Shown piece after piece: positions 1 through 6,344 of a stretch of DNA of 9,689 nucleotides; positions within the stretch are counted from its first letter, which is position 1; each line of letters opens with the position of its first letter. The notes beneath the pieces were generated by a model, which worked only from the letters and a program-made list of their open reading frames with translations, was not told where the DNA came from and made no database searches. Source of the stretch: Pseudomonadota bacterium (GTDB lineage: Bacteria; Pseudomonadota; Alphaproteobacteria; Acetobacterales; Acetobacteraceae); the NCBI GenBank assembly GCA_021845835.1, contig JAJZVE010000127.1, forward strand, positions 1 to 9,689, given 5' to 3'. The position numbers and the translations under genes are program-made.

Positions 1-184
1 GATCCCGCAGCCGCATCGCGAACTGGGGGTAGTCGAAGATGCGGATACCCATGGCATGGAGATACCGGGTCATTCCGTCCGCATAGCAAACCCCGGGCAG
101 TGTTCCAGTAATCACGATGCGGTCGTAGCACGACAGCACCCCGACGATCCGATCGTCGTAGCGCTCTGTCAAAGATTGGCTCAT
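1..184 (-). CDS. Hypothetical protein, N-terminal part only (runs off the window)
   Basis: An ATG at 184-182 on the minus strand opens a frame that stays open to the window edge (61 codons). GGGAGG lies five bases upstream, so the start is well supported. The visible N-terminus includes LTERYDDRIVGVLSCYDRIV, followed by ITGTLPGVCYADGMTRYL and IRIFDYPQFA. I recognise this as resembling a widespread family of unknown function, usually annotated hypothetical and often present in several copies per genome; the memory is not firm and no catalytic motif is visible in this fragment. No signal peptide or membrane segment is seen. It is transcribed away from the adenosyltransferase gene and is probably unrelated to the metabolic cluster. 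Whether it is intact cannot be judged. Confidence 0.6.
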   Translation of the reverse strand, partial: MSQSLTERYDDRIVGVLSCYDRIVITGTLPGVCYADGMTRYLHAMGIRIFDYPQFAMRLRD

Positions 185-327
185 GTCGCCTCCCAGGATG
201 ACACCCTCGCGGGGGAAGACTACACCAGACCTGTTGGTTCCGGCTTTGCCGGCTTAGGGTACAGACGCCGATGCAGGGGGAAGTCGCGAGCGGCCTGGGC
301 ACCCCCCAGTTCGGCTGCATGCTGCTC
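185..327. other. Gene-free spacer with two small GC hairpins
   Basis: This lies between the start of the left-end hypothetical gene and the stop of the adenosyltransferase gene. It holds two short inverted repeats: CCGGC-TTT-GCCGG at 240-252 and CTGGG-5 nt-CCCAG at 295-309. Either could help end transcription of the leftward gntR-adenosyltransferase unit, but neither is followed by a T run on the minus strand, so they are not convincing intrinsic terminators. The promoter of the left-end gene should also be here, but no good -10/-35 pair is visible. Confidence 0.4.
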
Positions 328-933
328 TCAATTGTTCGAGGCGTAGGCGCGCGGACGCCAGAGCATGTCAGTCCTTCCGGCGTCGTTGGCGTGGCGGGCC
401 AACACGAACAGCAGGTCGGACAGCCTGTTGAGGTAGGTCAGCGCCGCAGGCGTGACGGCAGGTCCGACAGTACCTTCCTCCGCCTCAGGGAGATCACTCT
501 CCAGATTCAGCTCGACCACCAGCCGCTCCGCCCGCCGCACGATGGTGCGCGCGACATGCAAGTAGGCGGCTGCGGCGCTGCCGCCCGGAAGCACGAAGCT
601 ATCGAGCGGGGGCAAGTCGGCATTCAGCGCGTCAATCATGCGTTCCAGCCACTCCACCTGGGCGGACTCGACCCGGATGCGCTCCTTGCCGGACCTGGAG
701 GGTGGCACGCAGAGATCCGCGCCCAGGTCGAACAGGTCGTTCTGGATTCGAGCCAGGATCTTCGCGTACCGTTCATCCGCGTGCAGGCAGGCGAGACCCA
801 GCGAGGCGTTGGCCTCGTCCACCGCGCCGTAGGCAGCGACGCGCGGGCTCGCCTTCGATACCCGATTCCCGTCACCGAGCGAGGTCGACCCGTCATCGCC
901 GCCCCGCGTGTAGATTTTCGTCAGCCGTACCAT
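328..933 (-). CDS. Cob(I)alamin adenosyltransferase, PduO type
   Basis: This enzyme transfers the adenosyl group of ATP to cob(I)alamin, giving adenosylcobalamin, the cofactor of the mutase encoded on the other strand. The 201-residue product has the usual PduO/MMAB length and motifs in order: the ATP-binding N-terminus TRGGDDGSTSLGDG (residues 9-22), VDEANA (38-43), FVLPGGS (113-119), the basic helix ARTIVRRAER (128-137), and YLNRLSDLLFVLAR (167-180). The start is fixed by GGAGGAGGGA just upstream of the ATG. The gene follows the GntR gene by 30 bases on the same strand, so the two are probably co-transcribed. Its position suggests dedicated cofactor supply for the 2-hydroxyisobutyryl-CoA mutase. 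The family call is secure; dedication to this pathway is inferred. Confidence 0.95.
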   Translation of the reverse strand: MVRLTKIYTRGGDDGSTSLGDGNRVSKASPRVAAYGAVDEANASLGLACLHADERYAKILARIQNDLFDLGADLCVPPSRSGKERIRVESAQVEWLERMIDALNADLPPLDSFVLPGGSAAAAYLHVARTIVRRAERLVVELNLESDLPEAEEGTVGPAVTPAALTYLNRLSDLLFVLARHANDAGRTDMLWRPRAYASNN

Positions 934-963
934 TCGTTCCCTCCTCCGACCGCGGCGGCCGCG

Positions 964-1647
964 CTACCCTCCCGGCACTTCGTCCGGCTGCATGTTCCCC
1001 GCCCCGATGACGCGCTGGTACGCATCGACGATGTGGGAGTGCATCAGCCCGGCTGCGGCATCGGCATCACCTCGCCGCATCTCGTCCAGGATGCGCTCGT
1101 GCTCGCGCCATACGCTGACCGACATGCCGGGGGAGCGAAGTATCTGTCGCATGCCGCGGCGGAAATGCAGCCAATGCAGGCGCATCGTGTCCGCCACGAG
1201 GGCATTGCCGCTGAGATCGTAGATGAAATTGTGGAAGTCCATGTCGGCCTGCAGCACCGCCCTGCTATCGCCCGCCTGCATCGTCGCCCGCCCGCGCTCG
1301 ATGATCAACCGGCCCGCCTGGGCGAGCGCAGCATCCATGCGTGGGGTGGCAAGCCGCACCGCCAGCGGGTCCACCGCCGATCGTAGCTGGTAAATCGCCT
1401 CGAAGAAGTCCGGCTGCACTGCGGTGACGGTCAGCCCGCGCCTGCCCTCCTGGGCTAAAAAGCCCTGAGATTTCAGAATGGCAAGGGCGTGGGTCACCGG
1501 CTGGCGGGACACGTTGAGGCGCGAGGCGACCTCCTCCTGGGTAACCCGCTTTCCGGCCTTCAGGACGCCGTTGCAGAGGGTATCCAAAATCCTCTCATAG
1601 GCTTGGTCCACCAGGGTTTTCGACGGCTCCAGCGACTCCACCACCAT
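964..1647 (-). CDS. GntR-family transcriptional regulator (FCD/FadR subfamily)
   Basis: A 227-residue DNA-binding regulator. The N-terminal winged helix-turn-helix spans about residues 10-75 (VTQEEVASRLNVSRQPVTHAL, at 35-55). The C-terminal helical FCD ligand domain covers about 80-215 and carries the expected metal-site residues: Asp135 and His139 (DMDFH), His183 (REHERILDEM) and His205 (HSHIVDAY). FCD regulators usually bind organic acids or acyl-CoAs. Divergent placement next to the mutase operon suggests control by 2-HIBA or its CoA ester, with autoregulation (inferred). On the start: GGAGGAG lies only about two bases from the ATG at 1647, which is tight. The next two codons are both GTG (starting at 1644 and 1641) and have more normal spacing, so the protein may begin one or two residues later. 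Confidence 0.93.
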   Translation of the reverse strand: MVVESLEPSKTLVDQAYERILDTLCNGVLKAGKRVTQEEVASRLNVSRQPVTHALAILKSQGFLAQEGRRGLTVTAVQPDFFEAIYQLRSAVDPLAVRLATPRMDAALAQAGRLIIERGRATMQAGDSRAVLQADMDFHNFIYDLSGNALVADTMRLHWLHFRRGMRQILRSPGMSVSVWREHERILDEMRRGDADAAAGLMHSHIVDAYQRVIGAGNMQPDEVPGG

Positions 1648-1661
1648 CTCCTCCGACTATT

Positions 1662-1674
1662 CTCCGGAACGGAG
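1662..1674. promoter_or_regulatory. Inverted repeat CTCCG-GAA-CGGAG, possible operator
   Basis: A perfect 5-bp inverted repeat with a 3-bp spacer lies in the predicted leader of gntR, just upstream of its ribosome binding site. Given the location, it could be an autoregulatory operator or a small leader hairpin. No specific regulator can be assigned from the sequence. Confidence 0.3.
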
Positions 1675-1675
1675 C

Positions 1676-1689
1676 GCAGCATACGCTGC
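1676..1689. promoter_or_regulatory. Palindrome GCAGC-ATAC-GCTGC, candidate GntR operator
   Basis: A perfect 5-bp inverted repeat flanks a 4-bp centre. It abuts the predicted -35 of the rightward hcmB promoter (1690-1695) and covers the predicted -10 of the leftward gntR promoter (1678-1683). A bound regulator could therefore act on both directions. On the minus strand its core reads CGTATGC, which also sits in the palindrome at 6312-6329. The palindrome is seen directly; assignment to the adjacent GntR protein is inference. Confidence 0.45.
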
Positions 1690-1707
1690 TTGACTCGCCG
1701 CCGCCAA
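1678..1707 (-). promoter_or_regulatory. Predicted leftward promoter of gntR-adenosyltransferase unit
   Basis: On the minus strand, TTGGCG (1707-1702) and TATGCT (1683-1678) are separated by 18 bases, each matching four of six sigma-70 consensus positions. The implied transcript start near 1671 leaves a leader of about 24 bases before the gntR start. The -10 lies inside the palindrome at 1676-1689. Prediction by eye only. Confidence 0.3.
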
Positions 1708-1717
1708 CTCGTATTTT
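1690..1717 (+). promoter_or_regulatory. Predicted rightward promoter of the hcm operon
   Basis: TTGACT (1690-1695, five of six to consensus) is followed after 16 bases by TATTTT (1712-1717, four of six). The implied transcript start near 1724 lies downstream of the ATG at 1716 and upstream of the GTG codons at 1743 and 1749, which supports a GTG start for hcmB. The palindrome immediately upstream suggests regulation by the divergent GntR protein. Confidence 0.45.
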
Positions 1718-1748
1718 GTGTTCTGAATTCAATAACAGGGGGGTGAAC

Positions 1749-2156
1749 GTGGGTAGACCTATCCGAGTGCTGCTCGCGAAGGTCGGTCTTGACGGTCACG
1801 ACCGTGGGGTTCGCGTTGTCGCCAGGACACTGCGCGATGCCGGCATGGACGTGATATACACCGGCCTGCACCGCACCCCGGAGGAGGTAGTGAACGCGGC
1901 CGTGCAGGAGGATGTCGACGTCCTCGGCGTCAGCCTGCTGTCGGGTGTCCAGCTCACAGTATTTCCGAAGATCTTCAAGCTGCTCGGCGAGCGGGGGGTG
2001 GACGACATGATCGTCGTCGTCGGCGGCGTCATGCCCGACGAGGACGTGGTCGAGCTGAAGAAGATGGGCGTGCATGAGGTGATGCTGCAGGACACGCCCC
2101 CCGAAATGATCGTGTCGACGCTGACACGTCTGGTCGCCGAGCGCGGCCAGCGCTGA
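1749..2156 (+). CDS. hcmB: 2-Hydroxyisobutyryl-CoA mutase, small B12-binding subunit
   Basis: The 135-residue cobalamin-binding subunit pairs with the large subunit at 4567-6255 to form a two-protein adenosylcobalamin-dependent acyl-CoA mutase. The whole protein is a B12-binding Rossmann-type domain: the DGHDRG motif at residues 15-20 supplies the lower axial ligand His17, followed by the conserved SLLSG segment and VVVGGVMPDED. The stretch SLLSGVQLTVFPKIFKLL matches my memory of HcmB from Aquincola better than typical methylmalonyl-CoA mutase domains. Start: AGGGGG (1737-1742) touches the GTG at 1743 but lies six bases before the GTG at 1749, and beginning there gives the family-like N-terminus (M)GRPIRVLLAK. 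The frame extends up to an ATG at 1716, judged too early. It is the first gene of the operon, 16 bases before the ligase. Confidence 0.88.
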   Translation: MGRPIRVLLAKVGLDGHDRGVRVVARTLRDAGMDVIYTGLHRTPEEVVNAAVQEDVDVLGVSLLSGVQLTVFPKIFKLLGERGVDDMIVVVGGVMPDEDVVELKKMGVHEVMLQDTPPEMIVSTLTRLVAERGQR

Positions 2157-2172
2157 CCCGGGTGCATGCGTT

Positions 2173-3597
2173 ATGGAATCCTGGTCTTTCCCCCCCTCCT
2201 ACGATGATAGCTATTTCCCAGAGGAGGGCAGCCGTTACTGGTTCCCCCGGCGCGAGACGATGCCCGCCGCCGATCGCGAGCGCGCAATCCTAGAACGGCT
2301 GCAGGAGGTTTGCCGCTACGCCTACGCGCATGCGCCGTTCTACCGCCGCAAGTGGAACGAGGCCGGTTTCCACCCGGACCACCTACGCTCGCTTGAGGAT
2401 TTCGAGGACAAGGTTCCGGTCGTCACCAAGAAGGATCTGCGGGACTCGCAGGCGGCCGCGCCGCCCTTCGGCGACTACCTCTGTGTGCCGGACCGCGAAA
2501 TCTTCCATGTCCACGGCACCAGTGGCACGACCGGGCGGCCCACCGCCTTCGGCATCGGCCGCAACGATTGGAGGGCGATCGCCAATGCCCATGCCCGGAT
2601 CATGTGGGCGATGGGAATGCGGCCGGGCGACATGATCTGCGTCGCCGCCATCCTCTCGCTCTACATGGGAAGCTGGGGAGCCCTGTCCGGGGCCGAGCGG
2701 CTCGGCGCCAAGGCGTTCCCTTTCGGCGCCGGCGCCCCTGGCATGACGACGCGCTGCGCGCAGTGGCTTCATACGATGCGCCCGGCCGGCTTCTACGGCA
2801 CTCCCACCTACGCCGTCCACCTGGCCCAGACGGCGATCGCCGATGGGCTGAACCCGCGCGATTTTGGCCTGAAATACATGTTCTTCTCGGGCGAGCCCGG
2901 CGCCTCGATCCCCGGCGTGCGCAATCGGATCGAAGAGCTGTACGGCGCCTGCGTGTTCGATTCCGGCTCGATGGCCGAGATGAGCCCCTGGATGAACGTC
3001 GCGGGATCGGCCGAGACCGAGGGCATGCTGTGCTGGCAGGACGTGGTCTACACCGAGATCTGCGACCCGATCACGATGCGGCGCGTGCCGTACGGCAGCC
3101 GCGGCACGCCGGTCTACACGCATCTGGAACGAACCTCGCAGCCGATGATTCGCCTTGCCTCGGGCGACCTGACCCAATGGGTGGATGGTCCCAACCCCTG
3201 TGGTCGGACCTACCCGCGGTTGCCGCAGGGCATCTTCGGCCGGATCGACGACATGTTCACGATCCGCGGCGAGAATGTCTATCCGAGCGAGATCGACGCC
3301 GTGCTAAACGAGACCCCGGGCTACGGCGGCGAGCACCAGATCATCATCACCCGCGAAGCGGCAATGGACGAACTGCTGCTGCGAATTGAGGTCGACCTCG
3401 ACGGAGAAGAAGCGCAAGAGCGGTTTCGACAGGATGCTTGCCACCGCATCCAAAGGATGCTGGGCCTGCGCACGCGGGCCGAGATCCTGGCGATCGGCTC
3501 GCTGCCCCGCACCGACTTCAAAGCGCGCCGGGTGATCGATGATCGCGCGGCCTTTCGCGACATGTATGCCCAGATCCGAGCGGAGAGCGGCGGATGA
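2173..3597 (+). CDS. hcl: 2-Hydroxyisobutyrate-CoA ligase (PaaK-like acyl-CoA ligase)
   Basis: An ATP/AMP-forming ligase expected to activate 2-HIBA to 2-hydroxyisobutyryl-CoA in the cytoplasm, the entry step of the pathway. The 474-residue protein has the adenylate-forming fold of the phenylacetate-CoA ligase group: phosphate-binding loop GTSGTTGRPT (115-124), FFSGEPGAS (237-245), YGACVFDSGSMAE (257-269), ribose-binding Asp332 in SGDLT, hinge region GRIDDMFTIRGENVYPSEID (356-375), and the C-terminal catalytic Lys450 in LPRTDFKA. The ligase class is certain. Specificity for 2-HIBA comes from the mutase genes on both sides and a recalled resemblance to Aquincola HCL, including the N-terminal DDSYFPEEGSRYWFPRRETM. 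No strong Shine-Dalgarno precedes the ATG, so translation is probably coupled to hcmB. The stop overlaps the next start by four bases (ATGA). Confidence 0.87.
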   Translation: MESWSFPPSYDDSYFPEEGSRYWFPRRETMPAADRERAILERLQEVCRYAYAHAPFYRRKWNEAGFHPDHLRSLEDFEDKVPVVTKKDLRDSQAAAPPFGDYLCVPDREIFHVHGTSGTTGRPTAFGIGRNDWRAIANAHARIMWAMGMRPGDMICVAAILSLYMGSWGALSGAERLGAKAFPFGAGAPGMTTRCAQWLHTMRPAGFYGTPTYAVHLAQTAIADGLNPRDFGLKYMFFSGEPGASIPGVRNRIEELYGACVFDSGSMAEMSPWMNVAGSAETEGMLCWQDVVYTEICDPITMRRVPYGSRGTPVYTHLERTSQPMIRLASGDLTQWVDGPNPCGRTYPRLPQGIFGRIDDMFTIRGENVYPSEIDAVLNETPGYGGEHQIIITREAAMDELLLRIEVDLDGEEAQERFRQDACHRIQRMLGLRTRAEILAIGSLPRTDFKARRVIDDRAAFRDMYAQIRAESGG

Positions 3598-4562
3598 GCC
3601 GCTACGTCTCATCGGGCGAGTTAGTCGGCCGGGTCGCCAACGGCGAAGTCGCCGCGATCGCACGGATGATCTCGCGTGCCGAGGCCGGCGTAGCGGAGGC
3701 GCGGCATGCTCTCGCGGAGATCTATCGCCGCGCCGGGCGAGCGCATGTCATTGGCCTGACCGGCGTGCCGGGCAGCGGCAAGTCGACGCTGGTCGCAACG
3801 CTGACGGCGCGGCTGCGCGCGGCGGGCGAGCGCGTCGGCATCGTCGCGATCGACCCGTCCAGTCCGTACTCCGGCGGCGCGATCCTGGGCGATCGAATCC
3901 GTATGACCGACCTCGTGAACGATCCCGGCGTCTACATCCGCAGCATGGCCACCCGCGGCGCGATGGGCGGCATGGCACGTGCGACGATGGACGCTGTCGA
4001 CGTGCTCGATGTCGGAGGATTCGGCACTATCATCATCGAGACGGTCGGCGTCGGCCAGGACGAAGTAGAGATCGCCCGCGCGTCGCACACCACCGTCGTG
4101 GTGTCGGCACCGGGGCTCGGTGACGAGATCCAGGCGATCAAGGCCGGCATGCTGGAGATCGCCGACGTGCATGTCGTCTCCAAATGCGACCGCAGCGACG
4201 CCAACCGCACGCTGATCGACTTGAAGCAGATGCTGAACATGGGCGCGCAGCGTGGCGCCGCGCCGGAGTGGCAAACGCCGGTGGTCGGCATCAGCTCCTA
4301 CACCGGCGCCGGCTTCGACGAGCTTATGGGGGCGCTGGATCGACACCGCCGCGTCGACTTCGACACGGAGACGGGGCGGCGGCGGCGTGTCGCCATCGCC
4401 CGCTTCCGCCTGGAGAAAACGGCTGAGAATCTGCTGCTGGAGCGCTTCGCACGTGCCTCCGCTCCCCTCGTACCCGACCTCGCGGAGCGGCTGCAACGCC
4501 ACGAGGGCGACCCCTACTCGCTGGCTGGCGAGCTGATCGCCGCATCGATTGGGAAGGAATGA
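3594..4562 (+). CDS. meaH: MeaB-like G3E GTPase, mutase chaperone
   Basis: A 322-residue P-loop GTPase of the MeaB/ArgK branch. These proteins gate adenosylcobalamin delivery to, and protect, B12-dependent acyl-CoA mutases; a homologue called MeaH accompanies the 2-hydroxyisobutyryl-CoA mutase. Visible motifs are Walker A GVPGSGKST (57-65), the Mg/switch segment IDPSSPYSGGAILGDRIRM (86-104), the MeaB-typical YIRSMATRGAMGG (114-126), and ETVGVGQDEVEIA (149-161). The base-recognition motif reads SKCD (196-199) instead of the usual NKxD, an unusual variant. The C-terminal dimerisation arm is present, so the protein looks complete. ATGA overlap with hcl and four bases to hcmA indicate tight translational coupling. 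Family call very secure; partner mutase inferred from location. Confidence 0.93.
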   Translation: MSRYVSSGELVGRVANGEVAAIARMISRAEAGVAEARHALAEIYRRAGRAHVIGLTGVPGSGKSTLVATLTARLRAAGERVGIVAIDPSSPYSGGAILGDRIRMTDLVNDPGVYIRSMATRGAMGGMARATMDAVDVLDVGGFGTIIIETVGVGQDEVEIARASHTTVVVSAPGLGDEIQAIKAGMLEIADVHVVSKCDRSDANRTLIDLKQMLNMGAQRGAAPEWQTPVVGISSYTGAGFDELMGALDRHRRVDFDTETGRRRRVAIARFRLEKTAENLLLERFARASAPLVPDLAERLQRHEGDPYSLAGELIAASIGKE

Positions 4563-4566
4563 CCTC

Positions 4567-6255
4567 ATGAACATCATCGACCCGAAAGCCGCCGAAGAAC
4601 TCCGCAAGGAAGTGCGTGACTGGGAAGCGACGGAGGTTGCTCAGTTCCTGAAGAAGCAGGCCGAGCGCAAAACCGACTTCCTGACGCTCGGAGATATCCC
4701 GGTCAAGCGCACCTACACGGCAGCGGACTTGGTCGAGACGCCGGTCGCCGATATCGGCCTGCCTGGGCGCTACCCGTTCACCCGCGGTCCATACCCGACG
4801 ATGTATCGCTCGCGCCTCTGGACCATGCGCCAGATCGCCGGCTTCGGCACGGGCGAGGACACCAATCGGCGCTTCAAGTATCTGATCGCCCAGGGCCAGA
4901 CCGGCATATCCACCGATTTCGACATGCCCACGCTAATGGGCTACGATTCCGATCATCCAATGAGTGAGGGCGAGGTCGGCCGCGAGGGCGTCGCGGTCGA
5001 CACGCTCGCGGATATGGAGGCGCTGTTCGACGGCATCGACCTGGAGACGATCTCCGTGTCGATGACCATCAATCCCGCCGCCTGGATACTGCTCGCGATG
5101 TACATCGTGTTGGCGGAGAAGCGCGGCTATGACCTGAACAAGCTGTCCGGCACCATCCAAGCCGACATCTTGAAGGAGTACATGGCCCAGAAGGAATACA
5201 TCTTCCCGGTCGAGCCCTCGGTGCGGATCGTGCGCGACTGCATCACCTACTGCGCGAAGAACATGAAGCGGTACAACCCGATCAACATCTCGGGCTACCA
5301 CATTTCCGAGGCCGGCGCCTCGCCGCTGCACGAGGCCGCCTTCACCCTCGCCAACCTGATCGTCTACGTCGAGGAAGTGCTGAAGACCGGCATGGCGGTG
5401 GACGAGTTCGCGCCCCGGCTCGCATTCTTCTTCGTCTGTCAGGCCGACTTCTTCGAGGAGATCGCGAAGTTCCGCGCGCTGCGCCGGTGCTACGCGAAGA
5501 TCATGAAGGAGCGATTTGGCGCGAAAAATCCGGACTCGATGCGGCTGCGCTTCCATTGCCAGACTGCGGCGGCGTCGTTGACCAAGCCGCAGTACATGGT
5601 GAACGTGGTTCGCACCTCGATGCAGGCTCTGGCGGCCGTGCTGGGCGGCTGCCAGTCGCTGCACACCAACGGCTACGACGAGGCCTTCGCCATCCCCACC
5701 GAGGACGCGATGCGGATGGCGCTGCGTACCCAACAGGTGATCGCCGAGGAAACCAACGTCACCCAGGTGATCGACCCGCTCGGCGGTTCCTATTACGTCG
5801 AGACGCTGACCACGGAATACGAGACGCGCATCTTCGCCATCCTCAAGGAAGTGGATGAGCGCGGCGGTACGCTGAAGCTGATCCAGGACGGCTGGTTTCA
5901 GAAGCACATTGCCGACTTCGCTTACGAGACCGCGTTGCGAAAGCAATCCGGTGAGAAGCCGGTGATCGGCGTCAACCACTTGGTCGACAACACCCAGGAT
6001 CCGCCGATCGAGACCCACCCCTACGACCACACCACTGCCGAGCGGCAGATTGCGCGCACTCGGCGGGTGCGGCAGGAGCGCGACCCCGCGATCTTCAACC
6101 GGCTGATCGGCGAGCTGGTGGAGGTGGCGAAGGATGCTTCTCGCAACATCATGCCAGTCACCATCGAGCTGGTGCGCAACGGCGCGACGATGGGCGACAT
6201 CGTCGAGACACTAAAGAAGGTCTGGGGCACGTACCGCGAGACGCCTGTCTACTAG
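4567..6255 (+). CDS. hcmA: 2-Hydroxyisobutyryl-CoA mutase, large (substrate-binding) subunit
   Basis: The catalytic subunit that interconverts 2-hydroxyisobutyryl-CoA and 3-hydroxybutyryl-CoA by adenosylcobalamin radical chemistry. It is 562 residues, consisting of the TIM-barrel mutase domain only, with the B12 domain supplied by HcmB. The residues that define substrate choice are decisive: RQIAGF places Ile90 where methylmalonyl-CoA mutase has Tyr89, and GISTDFD places Asp117 where that enzyme has Ala. This Ile/Asp pair is the published hallmark of the Aquincola enzyme, and even the numbering matches. Other conserved parts are [33 protein letters not shown] and [11 protein letters not shown]. 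The ATG at 4567 lies seven bases after AAGGAA; an in-frame TTG at 4549 is unnecessary and overlaps meaH. A plain methylmalonyl- or isobutyryl-CoA mutase is unlikely because of the Ile/Asp pair. Confidence 0.92.
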   Translation: MNIIDPKAAEELRKEVRDWEATEVAQFLKKQAERKTDFLTLGDIPVKRTYTAADLVETPVADIGLPGRYPFTRGPYPTMYRSRLWTMRQIAGFGTGEDTNRRFKYLIAQGQTGISTDFDMPTLMGYDSDHPMSEGEVGREGVAVDTLADMEALFDGIDLETISVSMTINPAAWILLAMYIVLAEKRGYDLNKLSGTIQADILKEYMAQKEYIFPVEPSVRIVRDCITYCAKNMKRYNPINISGYHISEAGASPLHEAAFTLANLIVYVEEVLKTGMAVDEFAPRLAFFFVCQADFFEEIAKFRALRRCYAKIMKERFGAKNPDSMRLRFHCQTAAASLTKPQYMVNVVRTSMQALAAVLGGCQSLHTNGYDEAFAIPTEDAMRMALRTQQVIAEETNVTQVIDPLGGSYYVETLTTEYETRIFAILKEVDERGGTLKLIQDGWFQKHIADFAYETALRKQSGEKPVIGVNHLVDNTQDPPIETHPYDHTTAERQIARTRRVRQERDPAIFNRLIGELVEVAKDASRNIMPVTIELVRNGATMGDIVETLKKVWGTYRETPVY

Positions 6256-6260
6256 CTACC

Positions 6261-6282
6261 CCGCGCCCCCCGCGAGGCGCGG
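6261..6282 (+). terminator. GC hairpin after hcmA, partial terminator or RNA-stability element
   Basis: CCGCGCC (6261-6267) pairs perfectly with GGCGCGG (6276-6282) across an 8-base loop, six bases after the hcmA stop. The stem is all G-C, but the following bases are TCACAACAAC with no T run, so full intrinsic termination is unlikely. A leaky attenuator, or a 3'-end stabiliser for the hcmB-hcmA message, fits better. Confidence 0.4.
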
Positions 6283-6311
6283 TCACAACAACAGGACGAC
6301 AACGCCCGGCG

Positions 6312-6329
6312 TTCTTCGTATGCGAAGAA
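6312..6329. promoter_or_regulatory. Palindrome TTCTTCG-TATG-CGAAGAA, candidate operator or hairpin
   Basis: A perfect 7-bp inverted repeat with a 4-base centre lies just before the ribosome binding site of the transporter gene. The centre reads CGTATGC, the same 7-mer found (minus strand) in the palindrome of the gntR-hcmB promoter region, although the dyad centres differ by one base. It may be a second GntR site, or an RNA hairpin that modulates transporter translation. Its stem ends about six bases before the AGGA of the Shine-Dalgarno. Confidence 0.4.
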
Positions 6330-6344
6330 TAATTGAGGAAGAGG

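Larger units (their letters stand above)
6256..6344. other. 89-base gap between hcmA and transporter, longest gap in the operon
   Basis: All other gaps in the rightward operon are at most 16 bases or are overlaps. This one contains two strong inverted repeats (6261-6282 and 6312-6329) and no convincing -35/-10 pair. It probably sets the relative expression of the mutase genes and the transporter-lyase pair, by attenuation, RNA processing or a local operator. Confidence 0.5.

Noticed and set aside
271..1386. Long plus-strand open frame of 371 codons
   Set aside because: It runs antisense across the adenosyltransferase and the GntR gene, both with clear motifs and ribosome binding sites. Its translation is low-complexity Arg/Pro/His-rich, typical of a GC-rich shadow frame.
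4549..4566. TTG start giving hcmA six extra residues
   Set aside because: The ATG at 4567 has AAGGAA at ideal spacing and gives the 562-residue length and residue numbering of the known enzyme.
3621..4607. Minus-strand open frame of 328 codons opposite meaH
   Set aside because: The plus-strand GTPase has every family motif and overlaps its neighbours as operon genes do; the antisense frame is a composition artefact.
4933..6030. Minus-strand open frame of 365 codons inside hcmA
   Set aside because: It is antisense to a highly conserved mutase gene, its His/Arg/Gly/Val-rich product resembles nothing, and it has no supporting ribosome binding site.
4567..6255. Annotation as methylmalonyl-CoA mutase
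   Set aside because: Ile90 and Asp117 replace the Tyr and Ala of that enzyme, and the neighbours are a 2-HIBA-type ligase and lyase, not epimerase or propionyl-CoA carboxylase genes.
6261..6282. Full operon terminator after hcmA
   Set aside because: The stem is strong but no T run follows, and the next genes fit the same pathway, so complete termination is unlikely.
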